This document shows positions 49,698 through 58,216 of a DNA stretch of 64,000 nucleotides, piece by piece. Position 1 is the first letter of the stretch. The number at the start of each line of letters is the position of its first letter. Both the position numbers and the translations under genes were made by a program. The notes beneath the pieces were generated by a model, which worked only from the letters and a program-made list of their open reading frames with translations, was not told where the DNA came from and searched no databases. Location: the NCBI GenBank assembly GCA_963839955.1, contig CAWIXB010000001.1, forward strand, positions 2,418,001 to 2,482,000, in the 5' to 3' direction. This stretch comes from CAWIXB01 sp963839955 (GTDB lineage Bacteria > Actinomycetota > Actinomycetes > JACCUZ01).

Positions 49698-50108
49698 TCA
49701 GCCTTGGAGAAACGACAACCGGACCTGGCGGGTCGGGTTGTCGCCGTTGGTGTCGACAATGCAGACCGCCTGCCAGGTCCCGAGGGCCATCGAGCCTCCG
49801 ACGACCGGGATGGTGGCGTACGGCGGGCAGAGGGCCGGCAGCACGTGGTCGCGCCCGTGGCCGGACGAGCCGTGCCGGTGCCGCCATCGGTCGTCCGCCG
49901 GCAGGAGCTCACGCAGGGCGAGGAGCAGGTCGGCGTCGCTGCCCGCCCCCGTCTCGAGGATGGCCAGCCCCGCGGTGGCGTGCGGCACCCACACGTGGAG
50001 CAGCCCGTCTCCGGCCCCGAACTCGGTGAGGAACTCCGCGCAGGCGCCGGTGAGGTCGTGGACCGTCTCGCCGGTGCCGGTTTGGACGTCGATCGTCGTC
50101 GTCAGCAT
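49698..50108 (-). CDS. YjbQ family protein (UPF0047)
   Basis: The 136-residue protein has the YjbQ pattern VWVPHATAGLAILETG with its conserved His, then LLPADDRWRHRH, GHGRDHVLPAL and ATIPVVGGSMALGTWQAVCIVDTNG. The metal-binding His set is complete. Some members show weak thiamine-phosphate synthase activity, but the physiological role is open. ATG 50108 faces aceE, divergently, across 132 bases. Confidence 0.87.
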   Translation of the reverse strand: MLTTTIDVQTGTGETVHDLTGACAEFLTEFGAGDGLLHVWVPHATAGLAILETGAGSDADLLLALRELLPADDRWRHRHGSSGHGRDHVLPALCPPYATIPVVGGSMALGTWQAVCIVDTNGDNPTRQVRLSFLQG

Positions 50109-50240
50109 GCCCGCCAGTGTGGTCCCTCCGTGGGCCGGAGATGCGGCTGGCCGACGCACGTAGGACGATGGGGGGAGGCGGCGCGGTCGTGACCCGGCCC
50201 AGCCGCGCAGGGAACCCGACGTACGACGGGAAGGACACCC

Positions 50241-52997
50241 GTGACCAGTGCATCTGAGCGACCGCAACGGCCCGCCATCATCGCCGACGGCCTGCCCAGC
50301 CAGCTGCCCGACATCGACCCGTCGGAGACCGCGGAGTGGCTCGAGTCGCTCGACGCCGTCGTCGACCACGCGGGGCGCAACCGGGCCCGCTACCTGATGC
50401 TCAGCCTGCTCCAGCGGGCCCGTGAGAAGCAGGTCGGCGTCCCCAGCCTGCGCAGCACTGACTACATCAACACGATCCCCCCCGAGTCGGAGCCCTGGTT
50501 CCCGGGCGACGAGCACGTGGAGCGGCGGATCCGCGCCTACCTCCGGTGGAATGCGGCGATCATGGTGCACCGCGCCCAGCGTCCCGGCGTGGGCGTGGGC
50601 GGCCACATCTCGACGTACGCCTCGTCCGCCGCGATGTACGAGGTGGGGCACAACCACTTCTTCCGCGGCAAGGACCATCCCGGCGGCGGCGACCAGATCT
50701 TCTACCAGGGCCACGCGTCCCCCGGCATGTACGCCCGCGCCTTCCTCGAGGGCCGTCTCACCGAGAACCAGCTCGATGGCTTCCGCCAGGAGCTCTCGCA
50801 CAAGCCGCACGGCGGCGGCCTCCCGTCCTACCCGCACCCGCGGCTGATGCCGGAGTTCTGGGAGTTCCCCACCGTCTCGATGGGCCTCGGGCCGCTCAAC
50901 TCCATCTACCAGGCCCGGTTCAACCGCTACCTGCACAACCGCGGGATCAAGGACACGAGCGACCAGCACGTGTGGGCGTTCCTCGGCGACGGCGAGATGG
51001 ACGAGCCGGAGTCGCTCGGGGCCATCGGTGTCGCGGCGCGTGAGGAGCTCGACAACCTCACCTTCGTCGTCAACTGCAACCTCCAGCGGCTCGACGGGCC
51101 GGTACGCGGCAACGGCAAGGTCATCCAGGAGCTCGAGTCCTTCTTCCGAGGCGCGGGCTGGAACGTCATCAAGGTCATCTGGGGCCGCGAGTGGGACCCG
51201 CTGCTCGCCGCCGACACGGACGGGGCGCTCGTCAACCTGATGAACGTCACGCCGGACGGCGACTACCAGACCTATAAGGCGGAGAACGGCGCGTTCGTCC
51301 GCGAGCACTTCTTCGGCCGCGACCCGCGCACCCGCAAGATGGTCGAGGACATGTCCGACAAGGACATCTGGGGCCTCTCCCGCGGCGGGCACGACTACCG
51401 CAAGCTCTACGCCGCCTACGACGCGGCGACGAAGCACACGGGTCAGCCGACCGTCATCCTCGCCAAGACCATCAAGGGCTGGACGCTCGGCTCGCACTTC
51501 GAGGCACGCAACTCGACCCATCAGATGAAGAAGCTCAAGCACGAGGACCTCGTGGGGTTCCGCGACCGGCTCTACCTCGACGCGATCCCCGACAGCGCGC
51601 TCGACGAGACGCTGCCGCCCTACTACCACCCCGGTCCCGACTCCGACGAGATCGCCTACATGCACGAGCGCCGGCGTGCGCTCGGCGGCTATCTGCCCGA
51701 GCGGCGGACCAAGAACAAGCCGCTCGTGCTGCCCGGCGACAAGGTCTACGACGTCGTCAAGCGCGGGTCGGGCAAGCAGTCCGTCGCGACGACGATGGCG
51801 TTCGTGCGGCTGCTCAAGGACCTGCTCAAGGACAAGGAGATCGGCTGGCGGTTCGTGCCGATCATCCCCGACGAGGCGCGCACCTTCGGCATGGACTCGC
51901 TCTTCCCGACGCTGAAGATCTACTCGCCACACGGGCAGAACTACACGTCGGTCGACCGCGAGCTGATGCTCTCCTACAAGGAGGACACGAAGGGCGTCAT
52001 CCTCCACGAGGGCATCAACGAAGCCGGCTCCACCGCGTCCTGGACGGCTGCCGCCACGTCGTACGCCACACACGGTGAGACGATGATCCCGATCTACATC
52101 TTCTACTCGATGTTCGGCTTCCAGCGCACCGGCGACAGCTTCTGGGCGGCGGCCGACCAGATGGCGCGCGGGTTCGCCCTCGGCGCCACGGCCGGCCGTA
52201 CGACGCTCAACGGCGAGGGCCTGCAGCACGAGGACGGGCACTCGATCCTGCTCGCCGCGACGAACCCCGCCGTGCTGGCCTACGACCCGGCATACGCCTA
52301 CGAGCTCGGCCACATCGTGCGCGACGCGCTCCGGCGGATGTACGGCGAGGACCCGGAGAACATCTTCTACTACCTCACCGTCTACAACGAGCCCTACCCG
52401 CAACCGCCGGAGCCCGAGGACGTCGACATCGACGGCATCCTGCGTGGCGTGCACTTCGTGTCGCCGGCGTCCGAGGGCGACGGGCCCAAGGCGCAGCTGA
52501 TGGCCTCCGGTGTCGCGTTGCAGTGGGCGCTCGAGGCGCAGCGCCTCCTCCAGGTCGACTGGGGGGTGCAGGCAGGCGTCTGGTCGGTGACGTCGTGGAC
52601 CGAGCTGCGTCGCGACGCTCTCGCGTGCGACGAGCACAACTTCATGCACCCCGACGACGACCTGCAGGTGCCCTACGTCACCCGCAAGCTCGAAGGTGCC
52701 GACGGGCCGTTCATCGCGGTGTCGGACTTCATGCGCGCGGTCCAGGACCAGATCGCGCCGTGGGTGCCGGGCGACTTCAGCTCACTGGGCACCGACGGGT
52801 TCGGGCTGTCCGACACGCGGTCGGCGCTCCGCCGTCACTTCAAGGTCGACGCCGCCTCGATCGCGGTGAAGACGCTGACCGAGCTCGCCCGTCGCGGCGA
52901 GGTCAAGCGCGAGGTGCTGCGTGAGGCCATCGACAAGTACGGGCTCGGCGACGTCAACGCCGCCCCCGAGACCGAGACCGAAGGCGGCGCCGAGTAG
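50241..52997 (+). CDS. aceE: Pyruvate dehydrogenase E1 component, homodimeric type
   Basis: The 918-residue protein is full length for AceE. The thiamine diphosphate and magnesium motif GDGEMDEPES (about 248) through NLTFVVNCNLQRLDGPV is intact. The N-terminal GHISTYASSAAMYEVGHNHFF region holds the His residues of the active site. It decarboxylates pyruvate and acetylates the E2 lipoyl domain, feeding acetyl-CoA to the citric acid cycle and fatty acid synthesis. No E2 or E3 gene is in the window; E2 is shared with the oxoglutarate complex in many actinobacteria. GTG start with GGGAAGGA upstream. Confidence 0.97.
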   Translation: MTSASERPQRPAIIADGLPSQLPDIDPSETAEWLESLDAVVDHAGRNRARYLMLSLLQRAREKQVGVPSLRSTDYINTIPPESEPWFPGDEHVERRIRAYLRWNAAIMVHRAQRPGVGVGGHISTYASSAAMYEVGHNHFFRGKDHPGGGDQIFYQGHASPGMYARAFLEGRLTENQLDGFRQELSHKPHGGGLPSYPHPRLMPEFWEFPTVSMGLGPLNSIYQARFNRYLHNRGIKDTSDQHVWAFLGDGEMDEPESLGAIGVAAREELDNLTFVVNCNLQRLDGPVRGNGKVIQELESFFRGAGWNVIKVIWGREWDPLLAADTDGALVNLMNVTPDGDYQTYKAENGAFVREHFFGRDPRTRKMVEDMSDKDIWGLSRGGHDYRKLYAAYDAATKHTGQPTVILAKTIKGWTLGSHFEARNSTHQMKKLKHEDLVGFRDRLYLDAIPDSALDETLPPYYHPGPDSDEIAYMHERRRALGGYLPERRTKNKPLVLPGDKVYDVVKRGSGKQSVATTMAFVRLLKDLLKDKEIGWRFVPIIPDEARTFGMDSLFPTLKIYSPHGQNYTSVDRELMLSYKEDTKGVILHEGINEAGSTASWTAAATSYATHGETMIPIYIFYSMFGFQRTGDSFWAAADQMARGFALGATAGRTTLNGEGLQHEDGHSILLAATNPAVLAYDPAYAYELGHIVRDALRRMYGEDPENIFYYLTVYNEPYPQPPEPEDVDIDGILRGVHFVSPASEGDGPKAQLMASGVALQWALEAQRLLQVDWGVQAGVWSVTSWTELRRDALACDEHNFMHPDDDLQVPYVTRKLEGADGPFIAVSDFMRAVQDQIAPWVPGDFSSLGTDGFGLSDTRSALRRHFKVDAASIAVKTLTELARRGEVKREVLREAIDKYGLGDVNAAPETETEGGAE

Positions 52998-53007
52998 GCA
53001 CCCCCAC

Positions 53008-53763
53008 TCACACGGTGGCGTGCATCTCCCAGACGAGCACCTCGGCGTCGCCGCTAGCCGTCAGCCTCTGTCCCTCGGCGGCGGTCACCCGTGCCGCGTC
53101 TCCCGTCTCCAGGCGGCCCGCGCCCTCGAGGTCGACGGCGCCGCGCGCGACGTACAGATGGACGTAAGGCGCCGTGGGCAACTGCAGCGAGTCACCGTCG
53201 TGGAGCCGGGCGGCGAACAGCGTCGCGTCTCGCTGGCTGATGCGGATGGCGCCCTCGTGGCGCGCCGAGCCCGACGCGACGGTCACCAGGCCGCCGCGCT
53301 CGAGCTCGCTGGTGATGTCGAGCTGCTCGTAGCCGGGCTCGATCCCCGACTCGTCCGGCACGACCCACATCTGCACGAAGTGCACGGGGTCGGTGTGCTC
53401 ATCGCCTCCGTGCAGGTGCCAGCGGTCGTTCTTCTCCGAATGGAGTACGCCGGTGCCGGCACTCATCCGCTGGGCGAGGCCCGGCTGGATGACGCCGCTG
53501 TTGCCCATCGAGTCCTGGTGCACGAGTCCGCCGTCGAGCACCCACGTCACGATCTCCATGTCGCGGTGCGGGTGCGTCTCGAAGCCGGTGCCCGGCGCCA
53601 CGACGTCGTCGTTGCTGACGAGCAGCAGCCCGAAGTGGGTGTTGGCCGGGTCGTAGTGGTGCCCGAAGGAGAACGAGTGCTTGGAGTCGAGCCAGCCGGC
53701 GCGCGTCGCGAAGCGGTCACCCGAGCGAACGACCAGGGTGCCGGGCACCAACAGCTCCGTCAC
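53008..53763 (-). CDS. Pirin-family bicupin protein
   Basis: The 251-residue protein has the pirin N-terminal cupin with metal-binding His in ETHPHRDMEIVTWVLDG and LHSEKN, followed by a second, metal-less cupin. Pirins act as quercetin dioxygenase-like enzymes or as metal-dependent binding proteins; a bacterial pirin has been reported to bind pyruvate dehydrogenase. That is interesting beside aceE, but the two are convergent and the link is not proven. The start GTG 53763 overlaps the stop of a small upstream reading frame. Confidence 0.88.
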   Translation of the reverse strand: MTELLVPGTLVVRSGDRFATRAGWLDSKHSFSFGHHYDPANTHFGLLLVSNDDVVAPGTGFETHPHRDMEIVTWVLDGGLVHQDSMGNSGVIQPGLAQRMSAGTGVLHSEKNDRWHLHGGDEHTDPVHFVQMWVVPDESGIEPGYEQLDITSELERGGLVTVASGSARHEGAIRISQRDATLFAARLHDGDSLQLPTAPYVHLYVARGAVDLEGAGRLETGDAARVTAAEGQRLTASGDAEVLVWEMHATV

Positions 53764-53822
53764 CGGGTCCGCCCCTCATCGAACATTCGCCCCTGATCAA
53801 GCATCCGCTTCTCATCAAGCAT
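53760..53822 (-). CDS. Possible 20-aa repeat peptide bridging the PHP and pirin genes
   Basis: A frame of 21 codons starts at ATG 53822, inside the end of the PHP gene, and stops at 53760 as the GTGA overlap with pirin. It encodes MLDEKR, MLDQGR and MFDEGR in a row, then TR. On the DNA this is an imperfect 18-base tandem repeat (three units, 53769-53822). It has no visible ribosome site of its own. It could carry ribosomes from the PHP gene to pirin, or be accidental repeat DNA. Confidence 0.4.
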   Translation of the reverse strand: MLDEKRMLDQGRMFDEGRTR

Positions 53823-54834
53823 TGCGGCCGGCCCAGGCGAGCAGGTCGTCGGCAGCCATCGTGTTGACGACCGACGACGCCTCCACCCCGCATGCCTCGG
53901 CGCGCTCACAACCATAAGGCTGCCAGTCGAGCTGCCCCGGTGCGTGCGCGTCGGTGTCGATGGAGAACCGGCAGCCCGTCTCCACCGCCATCGCCAGCAG
54001 GCGCTTCGGTGGGTCGCGCCGCTCGGGGCGCGAGTTCACCTCGACCGCCACGTCAAAGCGCCGGCAGGCCTCGAAGACCAGCTCCGCCTCGAACTCGCTC
54101 TCGGGCCGGCGACCCCGCTCACCTGTGACCAGCCTGCCGGTGCAGTGACCGAGGATGTCGGTGTGCGGGTTGGCGACCGCTGTCACCATCCGCCGGGTCA
54201 TGTCCTCGCTCTTCATCCGCAGCTTCGAGTGCACGCTCGCGACCACCACGTCGACGCGGCCGAGCATCTCGTCGGTCTGGTCGAGGGAGCCGTCCTCGTT
54301 GATGTCCACCTCGATGCCGGTGAGGATGCGGAACGGCGCCATCTTCTCGTTCAGCTCGGCGATCACGTCCAGCTGCTGGCGCAGCCGCGCCGCGGTGAGT
54401 CCGTTGGCCACCGTCAGCCGCGGTGAGTGGTCGGTCAGCACCCAGTACTCGTGACCGAGCTCGCGCGCAGTCCACGCCATCTCCTCGATGGGGCTGCCGC
54501 CGTCGCTCCAGTCCGAGTGGCTGTGGCAGTCGCCGCGCAGCGCCGCCCGCAGCTCGCCGCCGCCGGAGGTGACCGGACCCTGGGCCTCGGGCTCGAGCTT
54601 CGCGAGGTAGGACGGCACCGCACCGTCGTACGCCTCGGCCACGACCGCGGCCGTCGTCTTGCCGACGCCCTTGAGCTCGGTCAGGGTCCCGGCCTGCAGC
54701 CGCGCGCCGAGCTCCTCGCGGGTCAGGTCGCCGACCGCCGCGGCGGCGGTGCGGAACGCCTTCACCCGGTACGTCGGCTGGCGTGCCCGCTCGAGCAGGA
54801 ACGCGATCCGGCGCAGGGCGTCGACGGGATCCAT
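53815..54834 (-). CDS. PHP-domain protein related to the C-terminal part of PolX
   Basis: The 339-residue protein has an N-terminal helical part with a helix-hairpin-helix element (LTELKGVGKTTAAVV). A PHP phosphoesterase domain has metal-binding DCHSHSDWSDG, LTDHSPR, GIEVDIN, NPHTDILGHCTGR and SIDTDAHAPGQ. It resembles bacterial DNA polymerase X without the polymerase catalytic core, so it is likely a phosphoesterase acting on nucleic acid or a small phosphate compound. ATG 54834 is chosen; ATG 54852 would add six residues. It is divergent from the M55 gene. Confidence 0.87.
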   Translation of the reverse strand: MDPVDALRRIAFLLERARQPTYRVKAFRTAAAAVGDLTREELGARLQAGTLTELKGVGKTTAAVVAEAYDGAVPSYLAKLEPEAQGPVTSGGGELRAALRGDCHSHSDWSDGGSPIEEMAWTARELGHEYWVLTDHSPRLTVANGLTAARLRQQLDVIAELNEKMAPFRILTGIEVDINEDGSLDQTDEMLGRVDVVVASVHSKLRMKSEDMTRRMVTAVANPHTDILGHCTGRLVTGERGRRPESEFEAELVFEACRRFDVAVEVNSRPERRDPPKRLLAMAVETGCRFSIDTDAHAPGQLDWQPYGCERAEACGVEASSVVNTMAADDLLAWAGRNA

Positions 54835-54889
54835 GCCTTTGACGGTAGCCATAGGGTCGGGCCCGCAGCCAACCAGGAGGAGCCAGCCG

Positions 54890-55708
54890 ATGAAGGTGCT
54901 CGTGTCCGTCGACATGGAAGGCGTCGCGTCCGTCGTCGACGGCGAGGACGTGCGGCCGGGCAACGCCGAGTACGAGCGCAACCGTGAGCAGATGACCGAC
55001 GAGGCGAGCGCCGCGGTGCGCGGCGTCCTCGCATTCGAGCCGGACGCCGAGGTGCTGGTCGCCGACGCCCACGGCCCGTTCCGCAACCTCCTGCCACAGC
55101 GGCTCGCGCGGCGGGCCCGTCTGATCCGCGGCAAGCCGCGGCCCCTGGGCATGATGACGGGGCTCGACGACGACACCGACGCGGTGGTCTTCGTCGGCTA
55201 CCACGGCAAGGCCGGCACCGGCACATCCACACTCGCGCACACGATCCACGGCGCGGTCGTCGCCGATGTGCGCTGCGACGGCCGCTCCCTCGGCGAGCTC
55301 GGGCTCAACTGCGCGCTCGCGGCCCACCGTGGCGCCGTCCCCGTGCTGGTGACCGGCGACGACACGGTCGCGCACGAGGCCGCGGACATAGCCCCCGGCA
55401 TGGCGGCGGTCGTGGTCAAGGAGGCGCTGGCCACCCTGGCCGCCACCTCGCTGCACCCCGCCGAGGCGTGCGCACGCATCGAGGCCGCCGTGCCGGAGGC
55501 GCTCCGCAGCGCCGACCGCGTGCGGCCGACCGGCTTCGACGGCCGGGTCGAGCTCGAGGTCGACGTCTTCGGGCCGAGCATGACCGAGCACCCGGTGCTG
55601 GTGCCGGGAGTCACGCGCATCGGGCCGACCACGCTGCGCTACGACGCGCCCGACTTCCCGACTGCCTACGACGTGACCCGGCTGGTCACCCTGCTCGGCG
55701 GAGCCTGA
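54890..55708 (+). CDS. M55-family D-aminopeptidase (DppA-like)
   Basis: The 272-residue protein has the family's zinc ligands near the start (SVDMEGVASVV: Asp8, Glu10), His61 in ADAHGPFRN and His105 in GYHGKAGT. DppA-type enzymes form decameric rings and release N-terminal D-amino acids from peptides, perhaps of cell wall origin. ATG 54890 has AGGAGGAG upstream. Nothing nearby suggests a dedicated peptide transporter. Confidence 0.9.
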   Translation: MKVLVSVDMEGVASVVDGEDVRPGNAEYERNREQMTDEASAAVRGVLAFEPDAEVLVADAHGPFRNLLPQRLARRARLIRGKPRPLGMMTGLDDDTDAVVFVGYHGKAGTGTSTLAHTIHGAVVADVRCDGRSLGELGLNCALAAHRGAVPVLVTGDDTVAHEAADIAPGMAAVVVKEALATLAATSLHPAEACARIEAAVPEALRSADRVRPTGFDGRVELEVDVFGPSMTEHPVLVPGVTRIGPTTLRYDAPDFPTAYDVTRLVTLLGGA

Positions 55709-55795
55709 CTGTCGGTCTGTTGTGGCGGTACGACAAACCCGACCACACAGGGTCAGTCGCCGCTCACGGCCACTTCCCGTCCTACGCTGACCGCC

Positions 55796-56953
55796 ATGCC
55801 CCGTCGCTCCCCCGCCACGGTGCGCCGGCTCGAGCGCAGCACCGGCGCCCTCGCCACCGCGGCGACCGCCCGGATGGACGAGGTGCTCCCCTGGTACCGC
55901 GCGATGCCGCCGGAGAGCCGGTCGTGGGTGAACCTCGTCGCGCATGCCGGCGTCGCGGCCTTCGTCGAGTGGTTCCGCCGGCCTGACACCAAGCAGGCCA
56001 TCAGCGCCGACGTCTTCGGCACCGCGCCCCGCGAGCTGACCCGGACGGTCACCCTGCAACAGACGGTCGAGCTGGTCCGGGTCGTCATCGAGGTCGTCGA
56101 GGAGCACATCGAGAAGCTCGCACCAGGCGACGAGGCCGACATGCGCGAGGCCGTGCTGCGCTACTCGCGTGAGATCGCGTTCGCGGCGGCGCAGGTCTAC
56201 GCGCAGGCCGCTGAGGCCCGCGGTGCCTGGGACGCGCGGCTCGAGGCGCTGGTCGTCGACGCGCTCCTCCGTGGCGAGGCGGACGACTCGCTGCGCTCCC
56301 GCGCCGCTGCGCTGGGCTGGGGCACGCACGACTCCGTTGTCGTGGTGGTGGGGCAGGCGCCCGACGCCTCGTCCGAGGTAGTCGTCGACGACATCCGGCG
56401 TACGGCGAGGGCCGGCCACCTCGACGTACTGACCGGCGTGCAGGGCGACCGCCTGGTCGCGATCCTCGGCGGAACCGGCGACTCCGTGCACGCGACCCGC
56501 CACCTCGTCGCCCAGTTCGGCCCCGGCCCGGTCGTCATCGGCCCCACCGTCCGCGACCTGCTCGCGGCCGGCGAGTCGGCGGCGGCCGCTGTGGCGGGGC
56601 TGCTCGCAGCGCCCGCCTGGCCAGACGCCCCACGCCCGGTGCTCGCCGACGACCTGCTGCCCGAACGCGCGGTCGCGGGCGACGCACTCGCTCGCCGCCG
56701 GCTGGTGGAGGACGTCTACGAACCGCTCCGCGAGTCGGGGTCGGCGTTGCTCGAGACCCTCGCCGCGTTCCTCGAGCAGACCTCCTCGCTCGAGGCCACC
56801 GCGCGCTCGTTGTTCGTGCACCCGAACACCGTTCGCTACCGGCTGCGGCGGGTCAGCGAGATCTGTGGGTATGCGCCAACCGAGCCCAGGCACGCCTTCA
56901 CCCTCCGGATGGCGCTGCTCCTGGGCCGACTCGACGAGCCACACAAGTTGTAG
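55796..56953 (+). CDS. fasR: PucR-family regulator of fatty acid synthesis (FasR/MabR type)
   Basis: The 385-residue protein ends in a PucR helix-turn-helix: LAAFLEQTSSLEATARSLFVHPNTVRYRLRRVSEICG, with the central GGDEF-like domain of the family before it. Its place directly before fabD and its length match FasR of Streptomyces and MabR (Rv2242) of Mycobacterium, which bind the fabD promoter and adjust fatty acid synthesis. An inverted repeat overlaps its stop codon, in the region a FasR-like protein would bind. It probably senses an acyl-CoA or acyl-ACP. Confidence 0.9.
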   Translation: MPRRSPATVRRLERSTGALATAATARMDEVLPWYRAMPPESRSWVNLVAHAGVAAFVEWFRRPDTKQAISADVFGTAPRELTRTVTLQQTVELVRVVIEVVEEHIEKLAPGDEADMREAVLRYSREIAFAAAQVYAQAAEARGAWDARLEALVVDALLRGEADDSLRSRAAALGWGTHDSVVVVVGQAPDASSEVVVDDIRRTARAGHLDVLTGVQGDRLVAILGGTGDSVHATRHLVAQFGPGPVVIGPTVRDLLAAGESAAAAVAGLLAAPAWPDAPRPVLADDLLPERAVAGDALARRRLVEDVYEPLRESGSALLETLAAFLEQTSSLEATARSLFVHPNTVRYRLRRVSEICGYAPTEPRHAFTLRMALLLGRLDEPHKL

Positions 56954-56964
56954 GATCCCTACAA
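56948..56964. promoter_or_regulatory. Perfect inverted repeat before fabD, candidate FasR/MabR operator
   Basis: TTGTAGG (56948-56954) and CCTACAA (56958-56964) form an exact 7-bp inverted repeat with a 3-base centre, 68 bases before the fabD start. It spans the stop codon of the regulator gene. The AT-rich outer bases contrast with the GC-rich surroundings. The symmetry fits binding by a dimeric PucR protein; the assignment rests on position and symmetry only. Confidence 0.6.
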
Positions 56965-57031
56965 AGGCCTCGGGCGAGTTTCGTCCGCGTCCGCAGCGCA
57001 GATCGGGTGGCCGGTCCGGAAGGGTGGAGCC

Positions 57032-58216
57032 GTGCTCGTCATCCTCGCCCCCGGTCAGGGCGCCCAGACGCCTGGCTTCCTCGCTCCGTGGCTCGAGCTG
57101 GAGCACTTCGAGGACCGGCTGCGATGGCTCTCCGCCTGCGCCGGAGTGGACCTGGTGCACTACGGCACCGAGGCGGACGCCGAGACGATCCGCGACACCG
57201 CAGTCGCCCAGCCCCTGCTCGTCGGCGCCGGCCTGGTCGCCGCGCTCGAGCTCTTCCCGCACCCCTCGGACGCCTTCCACGTCCTCGGCGCCGCGTCCGG
57301 ACACAGCGTCGGCGAGATCACCGCCGCCGCCGGCACCGGCGTCATCTCGGCCGAGCAGGCGATGGTGCTGGTCCGCGAGCGCGGCCGCGCCATGGCCGAC
57401 GCGTCGGCGCTCAAGCCGACCGGCATGACCGCCGTCCTCGGCGGCGACCGCGACGAGGTCGCGGCCGCACTGGAACGCCACGGACTCACTGCGGCCAACC
57501 AGAACGGCGCCGGCCAGGTCGTCGCCGCCGGCACCACCGAGCAGCTCGAGGCGTTCAAGGCCGACGCGCCCGCCAAAGCCCGCCTCGTGCCGCTCTCCGT
57601 CGCCGGGGCCTTCCACACCGAGCACATGGCGCCGGCCGTCCGGACGCTGGCCGGCTTCGCGCGCAGCGTCAGCGTCCACGACCCGCGCGCCCCGCTCATC
57701 TCCAACCTCGACGGTCAGGTGGTGCAGAGCGGCAGCGACGTGCTCGCGCGCATCGTCACGCAGGTGAGCAACCCAGTGCGCTGGGACCTGTGCATGGCGA
57801 CCATGGCCGACCTCGGCGTCACCGGCATCATCGAGATCCCGCCCGCGGGCACACTCGCCGGCCTGGCCAAGCGCGGTCTGCCCGGCGTGGAGACGGTCGC
57901 GCTCAAGACGCCCGACGATCTCGAAGCCGCCCATGACCTCGTCGCCCGCCACGGCAGCCCGTCACCGCAGGACGAGTCCCCAACCTGGCGCATGGTCGTC
58001 GCCAAGTCCAAGGGCACCTTCCGGACCGAGGACATCGCGGTCGGAGCCGCGCTGACCGCAGGCGCCACCGTTGGCACGCTGGTCACCAGCCGCGACGAGC
58101 ACGTCGTCACCGCCCCCCACGGCGGCACCGTGGTCGAGTGGCTCGTCGAGGACGGCGACCCGGTCGCTCCCGGCCAGCCGCTCATCAGACTCCACCCCGA
58201 GGCGGTGCAGACATGA
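57032..58216 (+). CDS. fabD: Malonyl-CoA:ACP transacylase with a C-terminal lipoyl/biotinyl-like domain
   Basis: Residues 1-305 are a complete FabD: GQGAQ start, nucleophile Ser92 in GHSVGE and His195 in GAFHTEH. It loads malonyl groups onto ACP. An extra 80 residues follow: a linker and a lipoyl-type fold ending APHGGTVVEWLVEDGDPVAPGQPLIRL. At the position of the modified Lys there is Arg354 (VTSRDEHVV), so the domain probably cannot be biotinylated or lipoylated. Typical FabD proteins end near 310. GTG 57032 has GGTGGAG upstream; the stop overlaps fabH. Confidence 0.9.
   Translation: MLVILAPGQGAQTPGFLAPWLELEHFEDRLRWLSACAGVDLVHYGTEADAETIRDTAVAQPLLVGAGLVAALELFPHPSDAFHVLGAASGHSVGEITAAAGTGVISAEQAMVLVRERGRAMADASALKPTGMTAVLGGDRDEVAAALERHGLTAANQNGAGQVVAAGTTEQLEAFKADAPAKARLVPLSVAGAFHTEHMAPAVRTLAGFARSVSVHDPRAPLISNLDGQVVQSGSDVLARIVTQVSNPVRWDLCMATMADLGVTGIIEIPPAGTLAGLAKRGLPGVETVALKTPDDLEAAHDLVARHGSPSPQDESPTWRMVVAKSKGTFRTEDIAVGAALTAGATVGTLVTSRDEHVVTAPHGGTVVEWLVEDGDPVAPGQPLIRLHPEAVQT

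Noticed and set aside
49698..52649. Long minus-strand frame reaching from YjbQ under aceE
   Set aside because: Only the part from ATG 50108 (YjbQ) is real; the upstream extension is antisense to aceE.
54119..57952. Long open minus-strand frame under the M55, fasR and fabD genes (about 1277 codons)
   Set aside because: It crosses several clearly real plus-strand genes, has no ribosome site or recognisable domain, and is explained by high-GC codon use.
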